This document shows, in pieces, positions 26,189 to 34,657 of a DNA stretch of 64,000 bases (the stretch's first letter is position 1; each line of letters opens with the position of its first letter). Made by a program: the position numbers and the translations under genes. The stretch is from Stakelama pacifica. GTDB taxonomy: Bacteria > Pseudomonadota > Alphaproteobacteria > Sphingomonadales > Sphingomonadaceae. Where the stretch lies: the NCBI RefSeq assembly GCF_004361835.1, contig NZ_SNWD01000001.1, positions 124,001 to 188,000 of the forward strand. Direction: 5' to 3'. A model generated the notes under the pieces. It was not told the DNA's origin. It did no database searches and saw only the letters and a program-made list of their open reading frames with translations.

Positions 26189-26968
26189 TCAGCCGCGCAG
26201 AGCGGTTTTTCGCATGAACCTTTTGCGAAACGGTCGACGCGCGATAAGGACGAGCGCGGCAGCGCCGAATAATAACGTCGTCGGCGGCGCAGGGACCGGT
26301 TTGGGATTTCCACCCGGATCACCACCCGGTGTTCCCGGCGTGCCGCCACCGCCACCGCCACCGCCACCGCCATTGCCCCCGCTGGTGCCGTTTCCGCCGC
26401 CGCTGCCGTCGCCGCCACCTGTGCCGCTGCCGCTACCATTGCCGCCGCCCGCGCCGCCGCCGCTACCGTTGCCGCCCCCCGTGCCGCTTCCGCTTCCGCT
26501 TCCGCTACCGTTGCCGCCACCGGCTCCGTTGCCGTTGTTTCCGCCAGAGGTTCCCGAAGGCACGACGACCACCGAACTGCCATATCCCCCGACGCTGCCG
26601 ATCCCGCCCGAAAAGCCGGTGTTTCGATAGCGGGGCGCATCGCGATCATTCGTGATGTCGGGCGCATCATGAGCCTCGATGGGCTGATAGCCGGTTGGGG
26701 GAAGCGCCACGTCGTTGCTGGCAATTTGTACGGGCGCCGGGTCGCACGGCACCCCGGCACGCTGGACCAGCTTGCCCGGATTGCGCAACAGACGCTTGCC
26801 CGCAGGCATCAGCTTGGCATATTCCTCCGGAGCGCGGGTCTTGGTAACTTTTTTGACCGCGATATGCTGGGATTGCGGCGCGTCGATCGCATGAACCGCC
26901 CCGCCGCCGATAACAGCGCCTCCCAAGGTGCAGGCCGCCATACGGGCCATGTTCAGTTTGATAGACAT
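26189..26968 (-). CDS. Gly/Ser-rich surface protein with VPxP/PEP-CTERM-like sorting tail
   Basis: 259 aa from 26968 (MSIKLNMARM). Signal-like hydrophobic N-terminus (about 8-25, ending VHA), a hydrophilic middle with one Cys, then about 100 residues of almost pure Gly/Ser/Asn/Thr low complexity, and a C-terminal tripartite tail: VPAPP, a hydrophobic segment (TTLLFGAAALVLI) and a basic end (ARRPFRKRF). This is the pattern of PEP-CTERM/exosortase substrates, where the tail is removed during export of exopolysaccharide-linked proteins. Function of the body unknown. Divergent from dksA across 407 bp. Repeat-rich DNA here makes slippage and allelic length variation likely. Confidence 0.7.
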   Translation of the reverse strand: MSIKLNMARMAACTLGGAVIGGGAVHAIDAPQSQHIAVKKVTKTRAPEEYAKLMPAGKRLLRNPGKLVQRAGVPCDPAPVQIASNDVALPPTGYQPIEAHDAPDITNDRDAPRYRNTGFSGGIGSVGGYGSSVVVVPSGTSGGNNGNGAGGGNGSGSGSGSGTGGGNGSGGGAGGGNGSGSGTGGGDGSGGGNGTSGGNGGGGGGGGGGTPGTPGGDPGGNPKPVPAPPTTLLFGAAALVLIARRPFRKRFMRKTALRG

Positions 26969-27375
26969 CCGCTCATCTTTATACATCGTGACGCAAGAGG
27001 GTTCGCTGCGCAGACCGCATCGACACGACCTTGCCACATGCTGCAAAACAAAGTGTTAAACGTGCACGATGCTATCATCCTGACACCGCTCCGCCAATGT
27101 AAACCCCGTCGTTCATATGGCTGATGCAGCGTTTTACGTCCCGCATTCGCACAAAATCACCGGTTCTTTTCTATAATGGATATCATGCATCCGGGCAGGC
27201 GAGCGGCGACGCCGTCCCGACGTGCGGATCGTGCCGGATCTCCGGTTCGCAATGGCAGCGGCTTTCAAGGGAAATTCGCTGCTTGTGAAGGGGCATCGGC
27301 CCAAGTATATGCGCCGCGGGCAAAAGTGATCCGCTGGTGCCCGGGAATGGGGCCCGGATCGGATTGGAGAGCTGT
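26969..27375. other. 407-bp divergent intergenic region
   Basis: No gene found on either strand. It must hold the promoters of the PEP-CTERM-like gene and dksA. A perfect TATAAT hexamer occurs on the plus strand at 27172-27177, about 200 nt before dksA, but no good -35 element is spaced correctly, so it is only a candidate. The implied dksA leader of about 190 nt is long and GC-rich. Confidence 0.5.
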
Positions 27376-27849
27376 ATGGCAACGGTTTTGGGCGAACGCG
27401 GAAAATCTGCGAAACCCGCATCAACACAAGACGCGCCGACGGATGGTGATGACGGCTATCGGCCCAGCGCCGACGAGCCGTTCATGAATCCCCGGCAGCT
27501 GGAATATTTCCGCAACAAGCTGCTGGCGTGGAAAGACGCCATCTATCGCGAAGCACAGGACACCTTGTCGCAGCTTCAGTCGGATTCGCTGCGCGAGTCG
27601 GACCTGACCGATCGCGCGTCGAGCGAGACCGACTGGTCGATCGAACTTCGCACCCGCGATCGCCAGCGCAAGCTGATCGCAAAGATCGATGCGGCGATTC
27701 GCCGGATCGAGGAAGGCGAATATGGCTATTGCGAAGTGACCGGCGAACCGATTTCGCTCGGGCGGCTGGAGGCGCGGCCGATCGCGACGATGACGGTGGA
27801 AGCGCAGGAGCGGCACGAGCGCAACGAGCGCGTCTCGCGTGAAGACTGA
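27376..27849 (+). CDS. dksA: DksA-family RNA polymerase regulator (zinc-finger cysteines mostly lost)
   Basis: 157 aa from 27376, preceded by TTGGAGAG. DksA binds the secondary channel of RNA polymerase and, with ppGpp, controls rRNA and amino-acid promoters. The coiled coil (about 50-110) carries the tip motif DLTDRAS and IELRTRDRQRKLIAKID. The C-terminal C4 zinc finger is degenerate: YCEVTGEPI keeps one Cys, and the second pair is replaced (IATMTVEAQERHE). This cysteine-poor form is what I know from other alphaproteobacterial DksA proteins. The N-terminal 40 residues are a low-complexity extension. Confidence 0.93.
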   Translation: MATVLGERGKSAKPASTQDAPTDGDDGYRPSADEPFMNPRQLEYFRNKLLAWKDAIYREAQDTLSQLQSDSLRESDLTDRASSETDWSIELRTRDRQRKLIAKIDAAIRRIEEGEYGYCEVTGEPISLGRLEARPIATMTVEAQERHERNERVSRED

Positions 27850-27928
27850 AAGCTGCACATTAAGGCTTTTGGTTACGATTATCGCGCTATACTATCGTCC
27901 CTACGTTATTTCATGTTCGGGCGTTTAG

Positions 27929-28306
27929 ATGGATAAGATATCGGGCGATCCCTATGCGGACCTGACGCAGGAGGATTTCACGCAGAAGCGCAGTTCGGTG
28001 CGCGACAGTTTGCTGCTCCGTGCGAGCATGCGTCATGAAGCGCTTTCCGAGCCGGTTCAGGTTCGCGTGCGCAATCTGTCAGCGGGCGGATTGATGGCCG
28101 AATATCCGGTGGAACTCGATACCGGCACGGTGGTCGAAATCGATGTTCGCGGGATCGGTTGGGTACGCGGGAGCGTGGCATGGGCAACCGACGGGCGCAT
28201 CGGAATTGCATTCGATCATGACATCGACCCGAAAGCTGCTCGTAAACCGGTGGGCGGCGGCGAGCATACGCCAAGCTATGTCCGGCCGCCCCTGCGCCGC
28301 TTTTGA
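27929..28306 (+). CDS. PilZ-domain protein (cyclic-di-GMP receptor candidate)
   Basis: 125 aa. A single PilZ-type beta barrel (about 22-100). The c-di-GMP signature is partly visible: arginines at DSLLLRASMRHE and the NLSAGGLMAEY segment, which matches (D/N)xSxxG. This protein could therefore sense c-di-GMP and act on motility or polysaccharide export, but which partner it controls is not shown. No enzymatic domain is attached. Own promoter likely, 79 bp after dksA. Confidence 0.88.
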   Translation: MDKISGDPYADLTQEDFTQKRSSVRDSLLLRASMRHEALSEPVQVRVRNLSAGGLMAEYPVELDTGTVVEIDVRGIGWVRGSVAWATDGRIGIAFDHDIDPKAARKPVGGGEHTPSYVRPPLRRF

Positions 28307-28320
28307 TCTGCGGCGCGGGG
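28289..28320. terminator. Possible hairpin over the PilZ gene stop
   Basis: Arms CCCCTGCGCCGC and GCGGCGCGGGG flank TTTTGATCT, with a one-base bulge, so the stem overlaps the last codons. It could slow transcription at the end of the PilZ gene. No T-run. Confidence 0.35.
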
Positions 28321-28345
28321 GAAACCGCTTTGGGCGAACGCGCCG

Positions 28346-28504
28346 TTACAGACGCGACATTTCCTCTTTCACCCGCAATTTCTGGCGTTTCAATTCGGCG
28401 ATCAGAAGCTGATCCGGCATCGGGCGGTGCGATTCGTCGGAGATTCGACGATCAAGAACCGAATGCTTGGTCTCGAGTGACGAAAAATGCGGATTGTGCA
28501 TCAT
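28346..28504 (-). CDS. YdcH/DUF465-family small protein
   Basis: 52 aa from 28504 (a second ATG follows immediately). A strong ribosome-binding site AAGGAGGG lies 7 nt upstream. The family pattern is visible: FSSLETKHSVLDRRI, then a helix ending LLIAELKRQKLRVKEEM. DUF465 proteins are short helical hairpins of unknown function. It is divergent from a second DUF465 gene at 28636. Confidence 0.85.
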   Translation of the reverse strand: MMHNPHFSSLETKHSVLDRRISDESHRPMPDQLLIAELKRQKLRVKEEMSRL

Positions 28505-28635
28505 GAAATTCCCTCCTTCGTCCAGTTGGGAGAAGGAGTAAATCACGTTCCTGGATAAAAGTCGCGCGGGAAAATCGAGTGGCGCGACAGGCCGTGCAGA
28601 AACGGGTTCGGGGCGCAAGGAAAGGGCGGGCAGGC

Positions 28636-28833
28636 ATGACAGACAGCGAATTGCGCGAACGACTGGCGCAACTGCGGATCGAGCACCGTGATCTTGATGC
28701 CGCGATTGAGGCGATCGCTTCTTCCGCTTCGCCCGATCAGCTTCGCATCGCCAGGCTGAAACGTCAGAAATTGCGCCTTCGCGACGATATCGCGGCAATT
28801 GAGGATCGAATCGTTCCGGATATCATTGCCTGA
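28636..28833 (+). CDS. Second YdcH/DUF465-family small protein
   Basis: 65 aa from 28636. RERLAQLRIEHRDLDAAIEA followed by LRIARLKRQKLRLRDDIA shows the same helical hairpin as the neighbouring DUF465 protein, ending with ARLKRQKLRL close to its AELKRQKLRV. The pair lies head to head with 131 bp between them, so an old duplication is likely. Charged and probably cytosolic. Function unknown. Confidence 0.82.
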   Translation: MTDSELRERLAQLRIEHRDLDAAIEAIASSASPDQLRIARLKRQKLRLRDDIAAIEDRIVPDIIA

Positions 28834-28935
28834 TCCCTGCGGTGTCGGTTCGGCCAGTGATCCGCTGTGGGACAGTCCTGAATTCACCCCGTTTTTCCGT
28901 TCCGAAATGACCCGGGTTCTGCCAGACTGGCACCT

Positions 28936-29409
28936 ATGAAGGAACCTGCGCCGACCGTTCGTATCGATAACCATCTGATCAATTCGCTCTATACCGATGC
29001 GATGCTTCTGGCCGATGAAGCGCGTGCCTATTTCGACGAGATAGGACGGCAGGATCAGAGAGGCCTCGATCCGATGGCCCGCGTTTCCTTTTCGTGCGAA
29101 TCGCTGAAGGTCACCACGCGGCTGATGCACATCATTGCCTGGTTGCTCGCTCGTCGGGCGGTTCTGGCGGGCGATCTTACCGAGCAGGATGCGCTTGCCC
29201 CGTCGCGCCGCCTCGGCCCCGGTCCGGTCAGCGATGGCGAGGCGGTCGCGCGGATGCCCGATGCAGCGCAGGCGCTGGTTCAGGCGAGCATTGACCTGCA
29301 CCGCCGCGTGGCGCTTCAGGATGCGGCGCTCGCCACGGCGCCGGAGGCCGCGCCCTCGAACATCAGCCCGGCCCGGGCGATGCTGGACCGGCTGTCGGGC
29401 GCTTTCTGA
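28936..29409 (+). CDS. DUF1465 protein, RcdA-like adaptor candidate
   Basis: 157 aa. The N-terminal pattern LINSLYTDAMLLADEARAYF followed by MARVSFSCESLKVTTRLMH is DUF1465, the family that I recall includes Caulobacter RcdA, an adaptor for ClpXP-driven destruction of the cell-cycle regulator CtrA. RcdA is a small three-helix protein with a disordered, Ala/Ser-rich tail, which fits the C-terminal 40 residues here (ATAPEAAPSNISPARAM). CtrA and CpdR are not in the window. It follows the DUF465 gene by 102 bp on the same strand. Assignment to the family is solid; the adaptor role here is inference. Confidence 0.8.
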   Translation: MKEPAPTVRIDNHLINSLYTDAMLLADEARAYFDEIGRQDQRGLDPMARVSFSCESLKVTTRLMHIIAWLLARRAVLAGDLTEQDALAPSRRLGPGPVSDGEAVARMPDAAQALVQASIDLHRRVALQDAALATAPEAAPSNISPARAMLDRLSGAF

Positions 29410-29448
29410 CCACGTCGACGGGTCCGGCTAATCGCGAAAGCAGACAGT

Positions 29449-30408
29449 TCAGCCGGTGATCCGCTGTTTCGCCGCGTCATATTCGCGCTGCAGCCGCGCG
29501 ACCATATCGGCGACCGGCGCGACCTTGTCGACCAGCCCGATCCCCTGACCCGCGCCCCATATGTCCCGCCAGGCCTTTTTGTCCGAATTGCCGCCCGACC
29601 CGAAGTTCATCTTGCTCGGATCGCTTTCGGGAAGATTGTCGGGGTCGAGGCCCGCCCGCTCGATCGAGGCGCGCAGATAATTGCCGTGTACGCCAGTGAA
29701 CAAATTGGTGTAGACGATGTCGTCGGCATGGCCGTCGACAATGCCCTGTTTGTAATCGGGCGCTGCATTGGCTTCTTCGGCGGCGATGAACACCGATCCC
29801 ATATAAGCAAGGTCGGCGCCCATGGCCTGCGCCGCCAGCACCGCGCCGCCATTGCCGATCGCGCCTGACAGGATGATCGGCCCGTCGAACCAGCTGCGCA
29901 CTTCCTGTACAAAGGCGAGGGGGTTCAGCTTGCCCGCATGGCCGCCTGCGCCCGCGGCGACGAGGATCAGGCCGTCCGCGCCCTTTTCGACGGCCTTATG
30001 CGCGAACGTGTCGTTAATGACATCGTGCAGCGTGATGCCGCCCCAGCCATGCACCGCCTGATTGACTTCCTCGCGTGCGCCCAGCGAGGTGATGACGATC
30101 GGCACCTGCCATTTGGCGCAGGTCTCCATATCGGCGTCGAGCCGGTCGTTCGAACGATGGACGATCTGATTGACCGCAAAGGGCGCTGCCGGCCGGTCGG
30201 GATTGTCGCGGTTCCACTGCGCCAGTTCCTCGGTGATCCGGTGCAGCCATTCGTCGAGCTGGCTTTGCGGCCGCGCGTTCAGCGCCGGGAAGGATCCGAC
30301 GATCCCCGCCTTGCACTGAGCGATGACGAGTTCCGGGCCCGACACGATAAACATCGGCGAGGCGATGACCGGCAGGCGGAGCGAGCGGAAAATCTCTGGA
30401 AGTGCCAT
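29449..30408 (-). CDS. Nitronate monooxygenase-family flavoprotein
   Basis: 319 aa, TIM-barrel FMN enzyme of the NMO/2-nitropropane dioxygenase family. Visible are PVIASPMFIVSGPELV at the N-terminus, GGHAGKLNP with the conserved His, and the FMN phosphate motif region SGAIGNGGAVLAAQAMGADLAYMGSVF. Related enzymes oxidise nitronates such as propionate-3-nitronate, or reduce quinones. Single gene; the substrate cannot be read from the sequence. Confidence 0.9.
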   Translation of the reverse strand: MALPEIFRSLRLPVIASPMFIVSGPELVIAQCKAGIVGSFPALNARPQSQLDEWLHRITEELAQWNRDNPDRPAAPFAVNQIVHRSNDRLDADMETCAKWQVPIVITSLGAREEVNQAVHGWGGITLHDVINDTFAHKAVEKGADGLILVAAGAGGHAGKLNPLAFVQEVRSWFDGPIILSGAIGNGGAVLAAQAMGADLAYMGSVFIAAEEANAAPDYKQGIVDGHADDIVYTNLFTGVHGNYLRASIERAGLDPDNLPESDPSKMNFGSGGNSDKKAWRDIWGAGQGIGLVDKVAPVADMVARLQREYDAAKQRITG

Positions 30409-30537
30409 GATGCGTTTCTGACCGAAACCTATCCCCCTGTCCAGCGCCCTGGAACGGTTTGCGATCTGATTGCACCAGATCGACCGCTCCGGATTAATGC
30501 TGAACGGTCAGGCGATTCGGCCTGACTGGAGAATGCC

Positions 30538-31062
30538 CTAATCGACGCGCTTCAGGCCCTTTGCGCAAACCGCTGCTTTTTCGACATAATGCGCCGCTGA
30601 TATTTTCAGCATCGCGATAGCATTGTCGTCGAGCGTCCGTACCGCGCGCGCCGGGCTGCCGATGATGAGGCTGCCGGGATCGAAGGTCTTGCCTTCGGTC
30701 ACCAGTGCGCCTGCGCCGATGATGCAGTTTTCGGGTATCACCGCGCGGTTGAGGATGATCGCCCCCATGCCGACCAGCACCCGGTCGTGAAGCGTGCAGC
30801 CGTGCAGGATCGCGTGATGGCCGATCGTGCAATCCTCGCCCAGCGTCAGCGGCACGCCCGCGTCCGAATGCAGCATCGCCCCTTCCTGAATATTTGTCCG
30901 TGCGCCGATTACCATCGGCGTATTGTCGCCCCGGATACAGGCACCGAACCACACACTTGCCTGTTCACGCAAACGGACATCGCCGATCAGGTCCGCACTC
31001 GGGGCAACCCATGCGCCGCTGCCAAGCGTGGGGCGCTGTCCATCGAGTTCGTATAGCGGCAT
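30538..31062 (-). CDS. Gamma-class carbonic anhydrase-like hexapeptide protein
   Basis: 174 aa from 31062, preceded by CAGGAGAAG. Left-handed beta-helix with hexapeptide repeats (IGARTNIQEGAMLHSDAG, CTIGHHAILHGCTL, VLVGMGAIILNRAVI). The zinc-ligand histidine pattern of gamma carbonic anhydrases is present (MLHSD and IGHHAILHG). Proteins of this group (YrdA/CaiE type) often lack measurable hydratase activity, so the catalytic role is uncertain. Divergent from the DUF2934 gene. Confidence 0.9.
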   Translation of the reverse strand: MPLYELDGQRPTLGSGAWVAPSADLIGDVRLREQASVWFGACIRGDNTPMVIGARTNIQEGAMLHSDAGVPLTLGEDCTIGHHAILHGCTLHDRVLVGMGAIILNRAVIPENCIIGAGALVTEGKTFDPGSLIIGSPARAVRTLDDNAIAMLKISAAHYVEKAAVCAKGLKRVD

Positions 31063-31233
31063 GGTCGTCTTCTCCTGATGTCGGTTGCATCCTCGCGAGC
31101 CGGCGGGAGCCTGGCAAGCTGCACCTGCCAAATAAAACGCATTGTATTTCAACGGCACGGCACCTTTTGCCGCGCGGCGCATTGTCTGGATGAGGCCGAT
31201 TGCATCGATCGGAAGGGGAAAGGCCACGAGACG

Positions 31234-31527
31234 ATGACTCAGAGCGACTTGTTGGAACAGCGTATCCGAGACCGCGCCTATGCCATCTGGCAGGAAGAAG
31301 GCGAACCCTCCGGCCGTGCTGAGGAGCATTGGGCGAAGGCCCGCGCGGAACTGATGCCTGCTAAGCCGTCCAAAGCAGCGGGGGCAAAAAAGCCGAAAGC
31401 ACCATCGGAGCCGAAGAGCGCGCCGAAAAAGGCAGCGACCGGCAAGGCGACTGCGAAGAAGCCTGCGGCCAAACCCAAGGCCGCACCGAAAACCCGGGCT
31501 CGAAAAAGCGCGCCGTCCTATCCGTGA
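31234..31527 (+). CDS. DUF2934 protein with Lys/Ala/Pro-rich tail, head of the glucan operon
   Basis: 97 aa from 31234. The first 40 residues form the DUF2934 motif (RIRDRAYAIWQEEGEPSGR then EEHWAKARAEL), a short helical module often found next to glycogen and trehalose genes. The remaining 55 residues are almost only Lys, Ala and Pro, very basic and disordered, recalling histone-like tails. It ends 58 bp before glgE and is probably its first cistron. A nucleic-acid or glucan-binding tail is possible but not shown. Function unknown. Confidence 0.8.
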   Translation: MTQSDLLEQRIRDRAYAIWQEEGEPSGRAEEHWAKARAELMPAKPSKAAGAKKPKAPSEPKSAPKKAATGKATAKKPAAKPKAAPKTRARKSAPSYP

Positions 31528-31585
31528 TCCGAAACGCCTTCGCCTTTGACTGGCCGGACCCGTTCCACCGAAATATATCCCGGAG

Positions 31586-34500
31586 TTGACCTTGGTTTTT
31601 CCCGCCCGCCGCACCTTGTCCGCTCCCTTATATCAGGTCGATCCTGATCGGATCGGCACCACGCTTTCCGAGACCGGTGCCGGGATGCTGCTGCTCACCG
31701 GCGTGATCCCGCTATTGGGCGAGGAAAGCGATTCCGCGCTTCAGCATATTCCGGACATCGCTGCGCAGGTTCCGGCGCTCGCGATCGAGATCGATCTGGC
31801 GCGTTTCCCGATCGATCATCCGCTGGTCGACGCGCATCCCGATCTCTTCACGCTGCGCCGGTCGGGCGGCGCGAGGGCGGTGGTCGATCCGCGCCGCCCG
31901 ATGGCTGCGACCGGTCAGGCGATGGCGCGGCTGCGGGCAAGCGAGACTGCCGACCGCCTCGGCGATGCGATGATCGACCGGCTCGGCGAGTTCGTGGCGG
32001 CGGGCGTTCGCTGCTTTCGGCTAATCGGGGCCGAGCGGATCGCCGATCCGCTGCTTCAGTGCCTGCGCGCCGCGCTCGATAGTGACGTCGCGCTGATCGC
32101 CGGGGCGGTCGGCGACCGCGCGCGCGCCGCTGCGCTGGGCGCTGCCGGGCTGGATGCGCTGATCGCCTCTTATGGCTGGTGGGATATGGACTCGCGCTGG
32201 ATGGTCGAAGAGGTCGAGGCGCTGCGGGGGCATGTGCCGCTGATCGCCGAATTCGCGCCCGAGCGCGGGCTATCGACGGCTGCGCTCGCGCTTGCGCCGC
32301 TCGCCACCGATGGGTTCATCGTTCCTGCGGGATGGGCGCGGCAGGAGGGGGGCGTCGATGCGATCCGCTCGGCGTTCGGTACGCTCGATACGATTGGCAC
32401 CATAAGCGGTGAACTGCGTCAGGCGAGCGCGCCCGGAGGCCCGCTGCTCGTACTCGTCCGCAGCGAGACGAGCGATGCGCGGCAGGCTGCTTCAGTGCTT
32501 GTCGGCATCGCCAATCACACCGACAGCGATATGGTGCTGCCCTCCGCCGCCGCGCTGCTACAGGCGAGCGGCGCGCCTTCGGGCCATTTTCAGACGCTGG
32601 ACGGTGGTGTCGTGCCGGACGTGCTCGGCGCGGGCGAAACGCTGTTGCTGCGTGTCGCTGCCGCCGGGCCGGTCACTGGCGTACGAAGCGGCGGCGATGC
32701 CCGCCGCGCGCGCGAATGGCCGCGGCTGGTGGTGGACGAGCTTTCGCCCTCGGTCACGGGCGGCGACTTCGCGGTCAAGCGAGTCGTCGGCGATACCGTG
32801 CAGGTCGAAGCCGATGTCTATGCCGACGGCCATGAACAGCTCGCCGCCGAGCTGCACTGGCGCGCGGCCGATGAGGCCGAGTGGCGCAAGCGCCGCATGA
32901 CCGCGCTTGACAATGACCGCTGGCGGGCGAGCTTCGTGCCCGAACGCCTGGGCGCGCATGAGTTTCGCGTGGCCGGCTGGCTCGACCGGTTTCACGGCTT
33001 CACCCGCGATTTTCGCAAAAAGCTGAACGCCGATGTCGCACAGCCGGTCGATTATCGCGAAGGCGTCGAACTGGTCCGCGAAGCGCAGGCGCGGGCAGAG
33101 GGCGAGCTTGCCCGTTCGCTGTCGGCGCTGCTCGCGAAGCTGGACGGTGCGGAGCAACAGGCGCAGGCGGCGCTGCTCCTCGATCCCGAAACCGCAGCGC
33201 TGATGGATCGCGCCGATGATCGCCCGCACCTTCATAGCTCGCCGATCCAGCGGCTCGACGCCGAACGGCTCGCCGCGCGCTTTTCGAGCTGGTATGAACT
33301 CTTCCCCCGCTCGATCACCGACGACAAAGCGCGGCACGGCACCTTTGCCGATGTCATCGAGCGGCTGCCCGCGATCCGCGACATGGGATTCGACACGCTC
33401 TATTTCCCGCCGATCCATCCGATCGGAAAGACCAACCGCAAGGGGCCGAACAATACGCTGACGCCGGGCCCGAACGATCCGGGCAGCCCCTACGCAATCG
33501 GTAGTGAGGCGGGTGGGCATGACGCAATTCATCCCGAACTGGGAAGCTTCGACGATTTCGACCGGCTGGTTGCCGCCGCGCATGACCATGGTCTCGAAAT
33601 CGCGCTCGACTTCGCCATCCAGTGCGCGCCCGACCATCCCTGGCTGAAGGAACATCCCGGCTGGTTCGCATGGCGTCCGGACGGCAGCATGAAATATGCC
33701 GAAAATCCGCCGAAAAAATACCAGGACATCGTCAACGTCGACTTCTACGGCCCCGACGCTGTGCCCGATCTGTGGATCGCGCTGCGCGATGTCGTGCTGC
33801 TCTGGGTCGATCACGGCGTAAAGACGTTTCGCGTCGACAATCCGCACACCAAGCCGCTCCCCTTCTGGGAATGGATGATCGCAGAGGTGCGCGCGGCGCA
33901 TCCCGACGTCATCTTCCTTGCCGAGGCGTTCACCCGCCCGACGATGATGTATCGCCTTGCCAAGGTCGGCTTCTCGCAAAGCTATACCTATTTCACCTGG
34001 CGCGACACCAAACACGACCTCACCGAATATATCACTGAGCTGACGACCACGGCCCCTCGCGAATTTTACCGCCCGCATTTCTTCGTCAACACGCCCGACA
34101 TCAACCCGACCTTCTTGCAGCATTCGGGCAGGGCAGGCTTCCGCATCCGCGCCGTCCTCGCCGCGACGCTGTCGGGGCTGTTCGGCGTCTATTCGGGCTT
34201 CGAACTGTGTGAGAGCGCGCCGCTCGCGCCGGGGAAAGAGGAATATCTCGACAGCGAGAAATATGAGATCCTCCCGCGCGACTATCAGGCGCCGGGCAAT
34301 ATCATCGCCGACATCACGCTGCTCAACCGGCTGCGCCGCGCCTATCCGGCACTCCAGACGCATCTCAACACCCGCTTCTATGCGGCCTATAACGACAATA
34401 TCCTCTGGTATGCGAAGCCTGCCGAGGGTGGCGCGTCGATGATCATGGTGATGGTCAATCTCGATCCGCACCATGCGCAGGAATGCGATTTCGAAATCCC

Positions 34501-34657
34501 GCTCTGGGAGTTCGGCCTTGCCGACCATGACGCTGTCGCGGTCGAAGACCTCGCCGCCGGCCACCGCTTCAACTGGCATGGAAAGACCCAGCACATCACT
34601 ATCGCGCCTGACGAGCCCTATCGCATCTGGCGTATCGCACCGGAGGAGAGGGCATGA
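31586..34657 (+). CDS. glgE: Alpha-1,4-glucan:maltose-1-phosphate maltosyltransferase GlgE with N-terminal pseudo-GH13 extension
   Basis: 1023 aa from a TTG start at 31586; TTG at 31592 with CGGAG 6 nt upstream is equally possible, and no ATG or GTG fits. GlgE transfers maltosyl units from maltose-1-phosphate to alpha-glucan (GH13_3). The C-terminal part (about 375-1023) is standard GlgE, with nucleophile Asp751 ([10 protein letters not shown]) and acid/base Glu780 (FLAEAFTRP). Ordinary GlgE is about 660-700 aa; the first 370 residues here look like a second, degenerate GH13 barrel. The segment matching the nucleophile strand reads [11 protein letters not shown] and lacks the Asp. Overlaps the next gene by ATGA (34654-34657). 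Second gene of the operon. Confidence 0.95.
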   Translation: MTLVFPARRTLSAPLYQVDPDRIGTTLSETGAGMLLLTGVIPLLGEESDSALQHIPDIAAQVPALAIEIDLARFPIDHPLVDAHPDLFTLRRSGGARAVVDPRRPMAATGQAMARLRASETADRLGDAMIDRLGEFVAAGVRCFRLIGAERIADPLLQCLRAALDSDVALIAGAVGDRARAAALGAAGLDALIASYGWWDMDSRWMVEEVEALRGHVPLIAEFAPERGLSTAALALAPLATDGFIVPAGWARQEGGVDAIRSAFGTLDTIGTISGELRQASAPGGPLLVLVRSETSDARQAASVLVGIANHTDSDMVLPSAAALLQASGAPSGHFQTLDGGVVPDVLGAGETLLLRVAAAGPVTGVRSGGDARRAREWPRLVVDELSPSVTGGDFAVKRVVGDTVQVEADVYADGHEQLAAELHWRAADEAEWRKRRMTALDNDRWRASFVPERLGAHEFRVAGWLDRFHGFTRDFRKKLNADVAQPVDYREGVELVREAQARAEGELARSLSALLAKLDGAEQQAQAALLLDPETAALMDRADDRPHLHSSPIQRLDAERLAARFSSWYELFPRSITDDKARHGTFADVIERLPAIRDMGFDTLYFPPIHPIGKTNRKGPNNTLTPGPNDPGSPYAIGSEAGGHDAIHPELGSFDDFDRLVAAAHDHGLEIALDFAIQCAPDHPWLKEHPGWFAWRPDGSMKYAENPPKKYQDIVNVDFYGPDAVPDLWIALRDVVLLWVDHGVKTFRVDNPHTKPLPFWEWMIAEVRAAHPDVIFLAEAFTRPTMMYRLAKVGFSQSYTYFTWRDTKHDLTEYITELTTTAPREFYRPHFFVNTPDINPTFLQHSGRAGFRIRAVLAATLSGLFGVYSGFELCESAPLAPGKEEYLDSEKYEILPRDYQAPGNIIADITLLNRLRRAYPALQTHLNTRFYAAYNDNILWYAKPAEGGASMIMVMVNLDPHHAQECDFEIPLWEFGLADHDAVAVEDLAAGHRFNWHGKTQHITIAPDEPYRIWRIAPEERA

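Noticed and set aside
26330..26540. Dense short repeats resembling a CRISPR or satellite array
   Set aside because: They are GGC/GGT-type codon repeats encoding the Gly/Ser tract of the PEP-CTERM-like protein; no regular spacer-repeat units.
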